DNA from: GCA-1730015 sp964550655
GTDB lineage: Bacteria > Pseudomonadota > Gammaproteobacteria > Granulosicoccales > Granulosicoccaceae
Length of the DNA: 60,330 nt
Direction of reading: 5' to 3'
Assembly: GCA_964550655.1 (NCBI GenBank)
Contig: CAZKAQ010000009.1
Coordinates: 1 to 60,330, forward strand
Part shown: positions 1-9,502 of the stretch, piece after piece
Layout of the letters: the number at the start of each line of letters is the position of its first letter
Position numbering within the stretch: position 1 is the first letter of the stretch
Made by a program: the position numbers and the translations under genes
The notes under the pieces: generated by a model
Told to the model about the DNA's origin: nothing
Seen by the model: the letters and a program-made list of their open reading frames with translations, nothing else
The model's database searches: none

Positions 1-33
1 AACTAAAGACATAAAAGCCAAATTCGCAGGTCG

Positions 34-55
34 CCTCATGAATAATGCAGGCTAG
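34..55 (-). repeat. Copy A of a dispersed short repeat
   Basis: The core CTCATGAATAATGCAGGC occurs here, as both arms of a hairpin near 55134-55193, and at 60278-60300. The copy here abuts and overlaps by four bases the left arm of the large palindrome at 52-219. It is non-coding and its mobility is unknown; the call rests on exact recurrence within the window. Confidence 0.75.
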
Positions 56-219
56 GAGTCTGCGCGGCAGAACCTCTGCTACTGCGAACGCACCCTGACG
101 GTGCGTTTTTATCGATCATTTTCGTTGCGTATGAATAACTATGCGCCTTAAATGATCGTAAAAACGCCCTCGCCATGGCGCGTTCTCGCTACACAGACTT
201 CTGCCGCGCAGACTCCTAG
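52..219. repeat. 168-bp imperfect palindrome with 21-bp perfect terminal inverted repeats
   Basis: The arms at 52-72 and 199-219 are perfect reverse complements and begin CTAGGAGTCTGCGCGGCAG. The interior is also largely self-complementary: GCGTTTTTATCGATCATTT faces AAATGATCGTAAAAACGC. No coding frame is evident. The right arm contains the stop codon of the CheB-CheR gene (216-218), so the element forms the 3' end and immediate downstream region of that gene. A MITE-like or REP/BIME-like element, or a very large terminator-like hairpin, are possible readings. I see no clear target-site duplication. Confidence 0.75.
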
Positions 220-3014
220 GTGCCGGGTATCTCTCTTACTGTCATTACTACACCGTTGACGGTGTTATCAGACGAAATGTAGGGCGCCATATGTATCGAT
301 AATTTCATTGTGTTATCAATGGTGACAACATCCTTTTCAACTGATATTCCCGTACTTAATACCTGATTAAGATCTTCTACCATTTCCGGATAGCTGATAT
401 TTAATTTAAAATCAGTGACAGGACGCTCTATGTCACCTGGCAAAAGATTAATAAACCTTGCCATCTGTGGCGTAAACCTTCTTATTGCCAGGGTACTGTC
501 GAGAAATATTATTCCATACCCTGTGGAATTAAGCAGGTTGTCAAGATCAGTGTTGAGCTCCATCAATTCAGATATTTTCTCCTGATATTCTGTGTTGACG
601 GAATACAGTTCTTCGTTGACGGACTGCAGTTCCTCATTGGTAGACTGAAGTTCCTCGTTGGCGGCCATCAGCTCTTCGTTTGTCGCCTGTAGTTCTTCGC
701 TGGTTGTATCAAGCTCTGCATAGGCATTTCTTAGTTCTTGTTGCGAGTCGATGAGTTGCATATCGAGTTCACGCAAACGCTCTTGCGTGTGTGCCGCCGC
801 ACTGTATTGCTCATCGTTGGCAGGAGGCTCAATACTGGTTTTCGTTTCAGTACCAACAGTGTTTTCATCAGTCGAAAAAAGCACCAGAAAGTAGACTTCT
901 TCTGCGCGTGACAAATCAGTCAGCCTGCGCACAGTAATATCTACATACCGTACGCTACTTTCCTGTGCATCAGATTGCGTATCCGGGTTTGATTTTTCTG
1001 CACTTGAACTGACCGCATCTGCGAGAGGCACTCCTCCCAATCGGTAGGTGGATCGCTTACCATCTGTTATACGCGACAGGCAGGTTGAAACCGGCACGGT
1101 TAACTCCGGGGACAACAGCGTGTCGATATGCGTAGTTACACGACCCGCGCTGTAGGGACCCAGGTACTCGGCACAGTTTCCAAACACATGCAAAGCCAGA
1201 TGGTGACTATTAAGCAGAATGCCGTCCGGGCCATATTCTTCAAGCAATCGATCACGCACACTTTGATAAATATTTCTTTGTTCGCGCGGGTAGCGTTGCG
1301 ATAGTCCAAGTCCGGCCTGATTTCCTGATTGTGAGGCCCGTGCAGAAGCGCGTCGTACATAGTCGGGATTGATGTGCTTTATCGGCAGCCTGGTCGATCG
1401 GGCTTTACGCCATATTTTTGCAGCACCTCTAAACTCGCTAAAACTGTCGGCCTGGCTGCCAAGAGACTCGGAACTCCCCAACCATAAGAAACCATTTTCT
1501 CGCAGAGCGAAATTAAATAACGCTATAGTTCGCTCCTGCGCTTCAGTTTGAAAGTAAATCAACATATTGCGGCAGACAACCAGATCCATTTGCGAAAACG
1601 GTGGGTCCTCGAGCACATTATGCGTGGCAAAAACTATCGTATTACGAAGTTCTTTGTTAACCACGTAACTACCGGACTCATCCAACTTGAAAAACCGGTC
1701 TAACCGCTCTGCACTGATATCGTTCTTTATGTTGGGGGGATACACACCGGCAGATGCATAGTCGATCGCATCGCTATCTGCATCACTGGCAAATATTTTA
1801 ATCTGTACTGAACTATCATTTTTCTCCGTAAGCTCGGTAGTCAGCATCGCAAGAGAGTACGCCTCCTCACCACTGGACACACCAACCAGCCATAAGCGTA
1901 TTGCCGATTCCGGAGCTTTACTTTCAAGGATCGATGGCAAAACGCTGTCGGCAATCTCCTGATAGGCGTCCTTGTCTCTGAAAAATTGCGTTACACCGAT
2001 TAAGAGATCGGATTTCAGTAAATCAAATTCCTGCGGCTTGTTGTTAAGAAGTTCTGCATAAACGGGTAGCGACTCGATATTATTAACACCCATTCTGTGT
2101 TCGATACGACGTGCAATTGTGTTCGGCTTATAAAGAGTAAAATCTATTGCCGTGCTTCTTTTCAGTTTTATGAATATTTCCTGCAGGAGTTCGTGGTTAT
2201 TTGCCAGGTGCTCACGAAAGGCCAGATTTTTACTAGCCGTTAAAGGATGCTGAATGTAGGAAACCAGCTGACTGGCCAGCTCGCCAATATCACCAATGGT
2301 ATCAACGTAGCCGGTACGAATTGACGCCAGCGGCATACCATCAAACTCTGCGTCTCCGGGCTGCTGTACCATCACCAACCCACCGGCTTCTCGCAATGCC
2401 TTAACACCATGGCTTCCATCGCTACCGGTGCCCGACAAAATAATACCCACTGACCGATTCTGCATATCAGCCGCCAGTGATTTAAAAAACTGATCGATGG
2501 GTAAATTCGGATGAACCGTACGGTGAATATCATTTAACAGCAGCTTTCCCTCAGACACAATAATGTTGCGACTCGGGCGCATGACGTAAATATGATTGCG
2601 GCGAAGATACTCACCGTCGTCAGCGAGCTTTACTGTCATATTTGAGTGCCGGGCAATCAGTTCATCCATCAAGGTATTAAAATTCGGGGACAAATGCTGA
2701 ACCACAACAAAAGCAGCACCGGTATCGTGAGGTATATCATCGAAAATGGCTTGCAAAGCAGGCAGACCACCCGCGGATGCCCCGATGCCCACGACATGGC
2801 TGGGCGAATCTTCTCCCTGTGGCAGATAAGGATCCAAACTATGTGTTCGACTGCGCTCCGGAGCCGGGCCCGACTGCCGAACTTTGGTTGAGGTGCCTGT
2901 ATCGGTTTCAGCTGAACTTATGGAAGAGGCTCTAGTGCGGGCAGACGAAGTTTTTGTACGGGAGAGAGATGGGTTCCTGCTGGCATCTGCCAGTGTATCT
3001 GAGTCATCATTCAT
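216..3014 (-). CDS. CheB methylesterase - CheR methyltransferase - PAS fusion protein
   Basis: The 932-residue protein has a Ser/Thr-rich disordered N-terminus (about 1-70), then a CheB catalytic domain. The catalytic Ser lies in GIGASAGG (S80), His in VVVQHLSP (H107) and Asp in SGTGSDG (D199), so the triad is complete. A CheR domain follows (about 270-540), with GVTQFFRD and the SAM-binding GVSSGEEAYSLA near 378-389. Next come a long coiled coil built of NEELQSTNEEL-type repeats (about 745-830) and a PAS-like domain (about 830-925). It lacks the CheB receiver domain. No che operon, receptor or kinase is nearby, so it is probably an orphan regulator of methyl-accepting or signalling proteins rather than classical chemotaxis. 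The stop codon sits in a palindromic repeat. The family call is firm; the target is unknown. Confidence 0.93.
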   Translation of the reverse strand: MNDDSDTLADASRNPSLSRTKTSSARTRASSISSAETDTGTSTKVRQSGPAPERSRTHSLDPYLPQGEDSPSHVVGIGASAGGLPALQAIFDDIPHDTGAAFVVVQHLSPNFNTLMDELIARHSNMTVKLADDGEYLRRNHIYVMRPSRNIIVSEGKLLLNDIHRTVHPNLPIDQFFKSLAADMQNRSVGIILSGTGSDGSHGVKALREAGGLVMVQQPGDAEFDGMPLASIRTGYVDTIGDIGELASQLVSYIQHPLTASKNLAFREHLANNHELLQEIFIKLKRSTAIDFTLYKPNTIARRIEHRMGVNNIESLPVYAELLNNKPQEFDLLKSDLLIGVTQFFRDKDAYQEIADSVLPSILESKAPESAIRLWLVGVSSGEEAYSLAMLTTELTEKNDSSVQIKIFASDADSDAIDYASAGVYPPNIKNDISAERLDRFFKLDESGSYVVNKELRNTIVFATHNVLEDPPFSQMDLVVCRNMLIYFQTEAQERTIALFNFALRENGFLWLGSSESLGSQADSFSEFRGAAKIWRKARSTRLPIKHINPDYVRRASARASQSGNQAGLGLSQRYPREQRNIYQSVRDRLLEEYGPDGILLNSHHLALHVFGNCAEYLGPYSAGRVTTHIDTLLSPELTVPVSTCLSRITDGKRSTYRLGGVPLADAVSSSAEKSNPDTQSDAQESSVRYVDITVRRLTDLSRAEEVYFLVLFSTDENTVGTETKTSIEPPANDEQYSAAAHTQERLRELDMQLIDSQQELRNAYAELDTTSEELQATNEELMAANEELQSTNEELQSVNEELYSVNTEYQEKISELMELNTDLDNLLNSTGYGIIFLDSTLAIRRFTPQMARFINLLPGDIERPVTDFKLNISYPEMVEDLNQVLSTGISVEKDVVTIDNTMKLSIHMAPYISSDNTVNGVVMTVREIPGT

Positions 3015-3468
3015 TGAGAGTTCCAGTGCGTTTATACATATCCCTTAAATCTGTGACTGGCTGGATGCAAGCGCGATCCCTGGATTCACAGAGCCTCAGC
3101 AACCGCGAATCCGTCTATACGATTTCCCGAACCTTACCAACGGTATATCATACATTGAAACGCCATTACCAATACAAATAACCGCACCCAATTCAATTAT
3201 TTAACTTGTAATGTAGCACTTGATCTCGAGCCAGCCCCGGCACACTGTCCGTGGCAGATTATTCTCGAAGGGAATGGACCAGACTTGTAACACCACCCGG
3301 GCAAATGTGTCGGTGTAAAGTTCAGGCTCCGCTTTCTCTTAACCAGCCGATAAATCTATCGATAATATATTCTAATAGTAAAACGTAGCTGCCGGGAAAA
3401 ATACAAACCATGCACAGCCACAAAAACAGTGTTCGCCTCTTTGTAGCGAATCGCTTACAGCAATAAAA
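3015..3468. other. Intergenic region upstream of the CheB-CheR gene
   Basis: About 450 bases with no convincing gene. It should contain the promoter of the leftward CheB-CheR gene and the end of the leftward GGDEF/EAL transcript. The only symmetry I noticed is a small AGCGAatCGCT inverted repeat about 20 bases beyond the GGDEF/EAL stop, without a U-tract. Nothing else is supported. Confidence 0.4.
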
Positions 3469-5691
3469 TCAGGTTACCTGCCGAAGAAGGTAGCTATATT
3501 CTTTGGTTGTATTCTTTGCCGCCTTGCCGGTGGCGAACAGACGACTTTTTCCCGGTGTCCGGGCACCTTTGGCATCTGAGGCCTGATTTCGTAGTAATGT
3601 CATGAAGTCTGCCGGTGAGATTGCCGCACTCATCAGGTACCCCTGCCACTTGTCACAGCCAATATCGCGCAGGTACTGTAACTGTGAGTCCTGCTCCACA
3701 CCCTCAGCCGTGACACGAATTCCCAACGCATGGGCCAGTTCAATCATACTATTCACAACTGTTCGGGAGGCGTGACTCTCCTGAATATCCCTGATGAAAC
3801 TACCATCCAGTTTTATTTCATCAAGCGCAAAACGATACAAATAGGCCAGCGAAGAATATCCGGTACCAAAGTCATCCAATGCCACACGATAGCCACGTGC
3901 GCGAAGCCATTCGATACCACTGTGACCCGCCGCCGGATCAGATATTAAAGTCCGCTCTGTGATTTCAAACAGAAACCGACCAGACGGTATTGATTCTGAG
4001 GTAATGATACGATCAATTGCTTCAAGAATTTCTAAATCCTGTATCTGTGTTGCGCCGAGATTGACAGATACTGACACTTGATTTTGAATTTTGGCACCGT
4101 GAAGATAAATACTCAGTGAATTGCGAATATCTTTACATACTCTTTTTATAAGCCAAATAGTGAGCTCACCCATCGAGCAGCTGGATTCCATCAAAGGCAC
4201 AAACGTCGCAGGCCCGATTAGCCCTTCGCTTTCATGACGCCATCGCACCAACGCTTCGCAGGATACTATACGACCACTTGAAGTCTCAACCTGCGGTTGG
4301 TACTCAACAAACAATTCATCCCTGGTCATAGCTCTGGATAGTTCTCTTAACATGGTGTCAGCACTTAGCAAAGAGCGCGATCGGGTGGCTTCATCAGTAT
4401 AATCTCCATAGAATACATGGCAGTTTTTACCTGCGTTCTTTGCAGTGTACATAGCTTCGTCAGCTCGCCGCAGAAGATCATTAACAATACGATCAGCACT
4501 ACGGCGATCATCAATCCGCTTATGGTGCATCACGATACCGATACTGGCAGAGACCTCGGTGTCGACGCCCTTGATCGATAGTTTGTCTTGCAGCAGAACA
4601 TTCAGATTCGACGCAAAATACTTAACCTCCTCAATGCGTCGTACGTCGGTCAGCAGTACAGTAAACTCATCGCCACCGAGCCGGGCTACCAGCTTGGCGC
4701 GCGAACCCGCATCACTGATGATTGACGCCATTTTGACGAGTAAACGATCACCTGCTTCATGCCCATAGTTGTCATTAACCTGTTTAAAACCGTCCAGATC
4801 TATAAACAACACAGCCAATATACTTCGCTCAGCTGCCCGATTACGTATGCACTCAGTAAGGACCTCTTTGAAATAACGTCGATTAGCCAGACCGGTTAAC
4901 GAATCGTAGTTAGCCAGTCTAAGATTTACTTCAGCGGACTGCTTTTGCTGACTTATATCATCGAAAGTCAGGATATAATTATATGAAATTTCATTTTTAC
5001 CAGAGTCTTTCTCACTTGCTGCGACAGCATAAGCCTCCGACGCAACAACACGCCGACCTATCAGTCGAACCCAGGTCACTTCTCCCAGGGGTGATACCAG
5101 TTTGTACTCGCGTCGTATATGTTCACCGTGTTCCCAGTCAGCCTCAGCCAAAGCTTTTGCCAAACCCTGAGAATCTTCAATTGACAAGATAGCCAACCAG
5201 TCTCTGTCTTGCGTTTCATTGCGAGCCAGATGAGTCATTTCGAAAAAAGCGTTGTTTGCAGCAATAAAATCAAATGACGCAGAAAGCAGCAACAGGCCGT
5301 GCGGCGAAAAATTTGCCAGACCCAAAGGATGGTTCATTGCCATCAAAGATTTGCTTTCAACCACGGAATGTTCGGGCAGGCTCTCGCACACTGAACTGTC
5401 AAGCGGAATAACAGCTGAGGCTGCCGGAGTAATACTCACCTGCAGGGTTGAACTATCAGTCGAATGTAACGATTCTGTTAGAAGTCGAACAGCTACATTG
5501 CTGGACTTAACGGTTACATAACAATCCGTTACCTTCCGGCTCAGCAAACTTTTTACCGTTTCAGTTTCAAGAAATAAATCTTCAAACAAAACGTTTGCTA
5601 AATCTCCGGCCCCAAGACAAATATCGGCGACATTGTTTGTTGCAAGCAACTTACGCGTTCTGTCTACGAACGCATACCCTGTTTTTTGCAT
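3469..5691 (-). CDS. PAS-GGDEF-EAL cyclic di-GMP signalling protein
   Basis: A 740-residue soluble protein. The N-terminal 110 residues are unassigned, then a PAS domain (about 125-250) leads into GGDEF (about 258-430, motif GGDEF at 339-343) and EAL (about 450-700). EAL catalytic features are present: EAL at 479-481, the Asn of SVNLGA, EITER near 576-580, DDFGTG at 606-611, Lys in IKLDGS near 627 and Glu in AEGVE. Both domains therefore look catalytically competent on sequence. The inhibitory RxxD I-site is absent before GGDEF. No membrane segment is visible, so sensing is probably cytosolic through the PAS. It lies upstream of the CheB-CheR gene on the same strand, 454 bases away. Whether it synthesises or degrades c-di-GMP in vivo cannot be told from sequence. 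Confidence 0.95.
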   Translation of the reverse strand: MQKTGYAFVDRTRKLLATNNVADICLGAGDLANVLFEDLFLETETVKSLLSRKVTDCYVTVKSSNVAVRLLTESLHSTDSSTLQVSITPAASAVIPLDSSVCESLPEHSVVESKSLMAMNHPLGLANFSPHGLLLLSASFDFIAANNAFFEMTHLARNETQDRDWLAILSIEDSQGLAKALAEADWEHGEHIRREYKLVSPLGEVTWVRLIGRRVVASEAYAVAASEKDSGKNEISYNYILTFDDISQQKQSAEVNLRLANYDSLTGLANRRYFKEVLTECIRNRAAERSILAVLFIDLDGFKQVNDNYGHEAGDRLLVKMASIISDAGSRAKLVARLGGDEFTVLLTDVRRIEEVKYFASNLNVLLQDKLSIKGVDTEVSASIGIVMHHKRIDDRRSADRIVNDLLRRADEAMYTAKNAGKNCHVFYGDYTDEATRSRSLLSADTMLRELSRAMTRDELFVEYQPQVETSSGRIVSCEALVRWRHESEGLIGPATFVPLMESSCSMGELTIWLIKRVCKDIRNSLSIYLHGAKIQNQVSVSVNLGATQIQDLEILEAIDRIITSESIPSGRFLFEITERTLISDPAAGHSGIEWLRARGYRVALDDFGTGYSSLAYLYRFALDEIKLDGSFIRDIQESHASRTVVNSMIELAHALGIRVTAEGVEQDSQLQYLRDIGCDKWQGYLMSAAISPADFMTLLRNQASDAKGARTPGKSRLFATGKAAKNTTKEYSYLLRQVT

Positions 5692-6004
5692 AAATCCGAA
5701 ATTCCTTATTACCTCGTGTATAACTGCACGCTGTAGTCAATGAAATGACAGTCCACGCTTAGCCTGTGACTACAATTATAGAAGCAATCAAAAATTTGGC
5801 TGGATTGTTCGTATAATATATTCGTGTGAGTTATCTAACGCCTTTTTCCGGCGCGCACTATTCTGATGAATAATCAATCCAGCTGCACTGATTACTATTG
5901 CTTCGGCTATCGCAGATCTGTAGCGTAGTGACCCGTGCCGATTGCCGCACAGCACCAGGAAATGGCGTGATGGCGGTTCAGCTTCGAGTCGGATCCGAAA
6001 TTTG
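5692..6004. other. Intergenic region, no gene seen
   Basis: About 310 bases between two leftward genes. It presumably carries the promoter of the GGDEF/EAL gene. I see no convincing ORF, hairpin or recognisable operator. Confidence 0.4.
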
Positions 6005-6667
6005 TTAAACCACTACTGAATCTACGTTTTCACTTTCATCTTCAAATATTTGCATACAATCATGACAATCAGACACAAACTGATAAGCCGCTTCCGCAAA
6101 AGCCGGAACCTCGATATAGCTGTATTCCACTGCACCGGTAACCGGTGTACAGCCTCGTTTGGTTATTTCTATCAGTAACCAATTGTTATTTTCCTGATTC
6201 ACCTCGTCTGCAAACAGGTTGATTTTATCGACTGGAATGCTAACCGGATGCCGCCATTTCTCTACGTGAACTATTTGCCCTATTGCATCGTAAAATGAAA
6301 GTACTTTTGCTTTTACTGACAACGTCTTTTGTGTATAACCCACACTTGTTCCTATTGCCCTGCTTACGATCACCCTGTTTTTCTTGAGAAGCGTTATCTT
6401 TTCACGCAGTGGTATCTCTTTGTGCATACGCTGGAAATAAGAAGTTATCTGCATTCTGCTATACAGCGAAAGTGTGCTCATGCTACGCGATATCTCTTTC
6501 AGCACTAACATTTTCTCAGCATCATTATTCTGAAAGTCCTCACTCAGACACTGTCTGAAGGCCCCTTGCAAGGCAAATATTTCCGATTTAACTCTATCTG
6601 AATCAAAACAGATTCCATCGCAGGCATAGGATTTTCCATAATCGTCAGATATGTATTTGAATGCCAT
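6005..6667 (-). CDS. Hypothetical protein of 220 residues
   Basis: No family is recognised. The start is an ATG at 6665-6667. The protein has no signal peptide or membrane span. It is predicted mixed: a helical N-terminal half followed by a more strand-rich half (about 95-190) in which short hydrophobic stretches alternate, and an acidic C-terminal tail. Three Cys lie near the ends (CDGICFD near the N-terminus, DCHDC near 200), which may be fortuitous. It is followed by the AT-rich region 6668-6918. Its position next to signalling genes is the only context. A remote PilZ-like fold was considered, but I see no RxxxR...D/NxSxxG motif. Confidence 0.7.
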   Translation of the reverse strand: MAFKYISDDYGKSYACDGICFDSDRVKSEIFALQGAFRQCLSEDFQNNDAEKMLVLKEISRSMSTLSLYSRMQITSYFQRMHKEIPLREKITLLKKNRVIVSRAIGTSVGYTQKTLSVKAKVLSFYDAIGQIVHVEKWRHPVSIPVDKINLFADEVNQENNNWLLIEITKRGCTPVTGAVEYSYIEVPAFAEAAYQFVSDCHDCMQIFEDESENVDSVVV

Positions 6668-6834
6668 TACCCGGTCCCTGTAGTTTTTAAGTTAACACAA
6701 ACCATTGTCTGTATATTTTCCTGTTCACCAAATTTTCAAAAAATCGAACGAAGCTCTCTATTTAACAACAAATATCTATTATATTATTTTGTTAAAATAC
6801 AATAGCATGTTGTTGCAGGGACCACGTCCGGCGT

Positions 6835-6881
6835 CTGTGTAAATACTTTGAATTGAGTATAATCAAAACTTGGTGATCACC
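6835..6881 (+). promoter_or_regulatory. Candidate promoter and palindromic operator ahead of the tautomerase gene
   Basis: A consensus -10 hexamer TATAAT lies at 6858-6863, without a strong -35 at the expected distance. A perfect 10-base palindrome, GGTGATCACC, lies at 6872-6881, just downstream of the expected transcription start and 38 bases before the ATG. A repressor site is a plausible reading but is untested. Confidence 0.35.
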
Positions 6882-6918
6882 ATAATTTTAGTCCTTTTTT
6901 CGCAAGAGAGAACAAAAC

Positions 6919-7290
6919 ATGCCCGTCATTCGCATCGAAGTACCGGAAGGCACCCCGACAGAAACTAAACGCCAAATCAGGGAAGGCACCAAACAAGCAG
7001 TCCTTGACACACTCGCACCCAAAGAAACCAAGTATGACTATGTAGCAGTTCGAGAGGTTTATGCTGAAATAGGTGATGGCGTACCCTTGATCACAGTTGA
7101 CTTACGCCCGGGAAGAGAACCAGAACGAAAAAAAGCACTCGTTGATGCCATAGCAAAGCTGTTGAAAAAAGAACTCGACGTTGACGCCAGTGATGTCTAT
7201 GTGCTTTACCGTGAAAACCCGGCCGAGAACCATTACTGTGGCGGCAAGCCACTGGCCCCATGGGTACCGGCAAGTGAGCTCGATAGTTAA
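6919..7290 (+). CDS. Tautomerase-superfamily protein (4-oxalocrotonate tautomerase-like)
   Basis: The 123-residue protein begins MPVIRIEVPEG. In this superfamily the initiator Met is removed and Pro becomes the N-terminal catalytic base; that Pro is present. Basic residues follow at KRQIREGTKQA. The length is about twice that of the 62-residue 4-OT monomer, matching the fused-subunit branch (cis-CaaD/MSAD-like or tautomerase_3). The second half lacks its own internal MP start, as usual in that branch. It begins after an AGAGAG ribosome site. A phosphoesterase gene follows 24 bases downstream on the same strand, so the two are probably cotranscribed. The substrate cannot be assigned. Confidence 0.85.
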   Translation: MPVIRIEVPEGTPTETKRQIREGTKQAVLDTLAPKETKYDYVAVREVYAEIGDGVPLITVDLRPGREPERKKALVDAIAKLLKKELDVDASDVYVLYRENPAENHYCGGKPLAPWVPASELDS

Positions 7291-7314
7291 TCAAAAAAGC
7301 AGTCGCATATAAAC

Positions 7315-7923
7315 ATGGAATTGGTGATTATATCTGACACCCATGGCCATCATGACAAAGTACCTCTCCCTGATGGAGATGTACTTATTCATTGTGGAGA
7401 TGTTTGTGGTATGTCTGATGAAATATCGGTGCGTAATTTCGCCCGGTGGTTTGATCGCCAGCCGCACAAACACAAGATTGTGATTGCCGGTAATCACGAC
7501 AAGCATATGAGCGAAAAATGGTTTAACAATTCCCGGTATTTACAGGACTCAGGCTTTGAAATTAATGGCACTTATTTCTACGGTAGCCCATGGACGCCAA
7601 CATTCTTCGACTGGTACTGGATGAAAGACCGCGGCAATGATATTGCCGAACGATGGAACAAAATTCCAGACAAAACAGACGTTCTGATTACACATGGTCC
7701 GGCGTCTAACACCGGTATGCTGTCTCGAACCACCCATCGCGTTGACACCGGCTGTGAAGATTTAGAACAAGCAATAAAGCGCGTAAGACCAACACTACAT
7801 TGCTTTGGCCATATTCATGAAGGTTACGGCATTCACCGCAAGGAGGGACTTGAATATATAAACGCCAGCATTTGCACACTGGACTACAACCCGAAAAATG
7901 CTCCTGTACTTTTTACAATCTAA
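7315..7923 (+). CDS. Calcineurin-like metallophosphoesterase
   Basis: The 202-residue protein carries the metal-binding signature of the calcineurin-like fold in order: ISDTHGHH at the N-terminus, a GDVLIHCGD block, AGNHD near residue 62, ITHGP near 125, and CFGHIHEG near 165. It resembles the short MPPED1/2-type metallophosphoesterases. No signal peptide is visible, so it should be cytosolic. Its gene lies 24 bases after the tautomerase gene and converges with the DUF3179 gene 65 bases downstream. The substrate (phosphodiester or other) is not predictable. Confidence 0.9.
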   Translation: MELVIISDTHGHHDKVPLPDGDVLIHCGDVCGMSDEISVRNFARWFDRQPHKHKIVIAGNHDKHMSEKWFNNSRYLQDSGFEINGTYFYGSPWTPTFFDWYWMKDRGNDIAERWNKIPDKTDVLITHGPASNTGMLSRTTHRVDTGCEDLEQAIKRVRPTLHCFGHIHEGYGIHRKEGLEYINASICTLDYNPKNAPVLFTI

Positions 7924-7988
7924 CATCTGGGTGCCTGCAGCAAAATATTTTCGACTACGTTAGCGTCTGTTTTCAATCAGTCCATTGT

Positions 7989-9401
7989 TTAACCCGACCA
8001 GACTTCCGTCCGACGATAAAACTGTGACCATGCAAACCAGAATGCCTGATGACTCACCAACGGCGCTCCTTTCAAATCAACAGCTTTAATCCCTCCTGCA
8101 TCCAGCACCAGTTTTATATTTTCAAAGCTAACCTCCTGCCCCGCTTGCAACGCAAGAAAAGCTGCACCTCTTGGAAAGGCCACGGGAACGCCGGACGCTG
8201 TAATCGCCCCAACAACATCAGTACTGACCGGTAGTCTGGGATCCACATCCCCGACCGGAAAAACTGGACCGTCTGCATCACGCGTATTGCGCAGATTGAA
8301 ATCCTTACCCAAATGCAAAGCCTCAGCTAACACTGTCGTGTCGGGATAGTTCGCCTTCCAGTTTCCCCAATCGGTCGTGATCACGGTTGTTGGCTCGAGC
8401 TTCAAATTGATATCTGCCAGTGGTCCGGTAACGGCTCGACCGAGAAATGTATCGAAGATGGAGTTGGTGCGGACGTCATACATCACTTTGTTTGAGCGGA
8501 TCAACAACCCCGAGGTCCGCAGGATCGGGCGTTCAACACCGTCAGGCATACGGTCAGTAAAGTAAGCCTGCGCCGCACCACAGAGCGTACAGTAAGGAAT
8601 ACCCAGTTGCCGCCCGCCCAGTGTGTCATTCACCATCTCTCTAACTTCCATAATGCGGCGCGGGTACGCGCGGTATTCTCCATTAACTTCTATACCGAAG
8701 ACAACATCATCATCGCGAAGCCACGTAGCATCTTCTGCAGAGGTTACCTCCGGGTTGTCCACCGCCGGAATACAACTGCAGGGTAAATCCGTCTCCCCGT
8801 ATGGACGCGCATCAATCGGCACACCACCCCATGAGACCATACGCCAGTCCATTGCACCATCGACAAACAGCGCGTCCCATCCATGCACGGCATTCGTATA
8901 GATTGCCCGCTTGGCGTTGAGGTAATCCGGGTAGGCAGGAATGTCCCAGGCAATCAGATGATCGGTGATCTCTATCCAGCGGTTCTCAGTTTCATCATCG
9001 AACTCTATCCCCAGTAACCGTGCCCCTGCATCAGCCAGTTCATCATATAGCTCGCGTTGCCAGGTAAAACGAAGCAGATCACTGATGAGCCAAGCAATAC
9101 GCGGATCCCGCGCGGCAACCAGTGTTGCCAGCGCCTTCGAATTAGACTGTCCCCAACTTGATCGTGAGACAGACCCTATCGGTGCGACTGCGCCGACAAA
9201 CGCGATTCGCACTGCTTCTGATAAAGATTTAGACAAAGGGCCAGCAGGAATTGCCGGAGGCCTGCCGAACCTCTCTAAAACATAGGCTGGCACATAATCA
9301 GGAACATCATCGAGCTGTATCGTGTTTTCGTCAGCTATTAACGGAGCAGCCCCAAAAATGCCCGCCAATAACAACAAACAGCGCGCTAAAGATGAGCGCA
9401 T
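7989..9401 (-). CDS. Exported DUF3179-domain protein
   Basis: A 470-residue protein with a clear signal peptide (hydrophobic LARCLLLLAGIFGAAPLIA). Most of the mature chain matches the DUF3179 pattern: VFGIEVNGEYRAYPRR, a conserved IPYCTLCGAA Cys pair, FDTFLGRAVTGP and a later TDWGNWKANYPDT. DUF3179 proteins are extracytoplasmic and of unknown biochemical role. A CxxC in the conserved core may bind metal or act in redox chemistry, which is inference. The ATG at 9399-9401 is preceded by a strong GGAGGTAAGG ribosome site, which fixes the start. The upstream neighbour on the same strand is a dienelactone-hydrolase-like gene about 100 bases away. Confidence 0.9.
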   Translation of the reverse strand: MRSSLARCLLLLAGIFGAAPLIADENTIQLDDVPDYVPAYVLERFGRPPAIPAGPLSKSLSEAVRIAFVGAVAPIGSVSRSSWGQSNSKALATLVAARDPRIAWLISDLLRFTWQRELYDELADAGARLLGIEFDDETENRWIEITDHLIAWDIPAYPDYLNAKRAIYTNAVHGWDALFVDGAMDWRMVSWGGVPIDARPYGETDLPCSCIPAVDNPEVTSAEDATWLRDDDVVFGIEVNGEYRAYPRRIMEVREMVNDTLGGRQLGIPYCTLCGAAQAYFTDRMPDGVERPILRTSGLLIRSNKVMYDVRTNSIFDTFLGRAVTGPLADINLKLEPTTVITTDWGNWKANYPDTTVLAEALHLGKDFNLRNTRDADGPVFPVGDVDPRLPVSTDVVGAITASGVPVAFPRGAAFLALQAGQEVSFENIKLVLDAGGIKAVDLKGAPLVSHQAFWFAWSQFYRRTEVWSG

Positions 9402-9502
9402 TACCTTACCTCCGTTGGAACAAGACCAGTTGTTACTAACTGATTGCGGATGCGGATATCACACTAATGTACAGGCGCTTAAACAATAGAGCTAAGTCTC
9501 TG

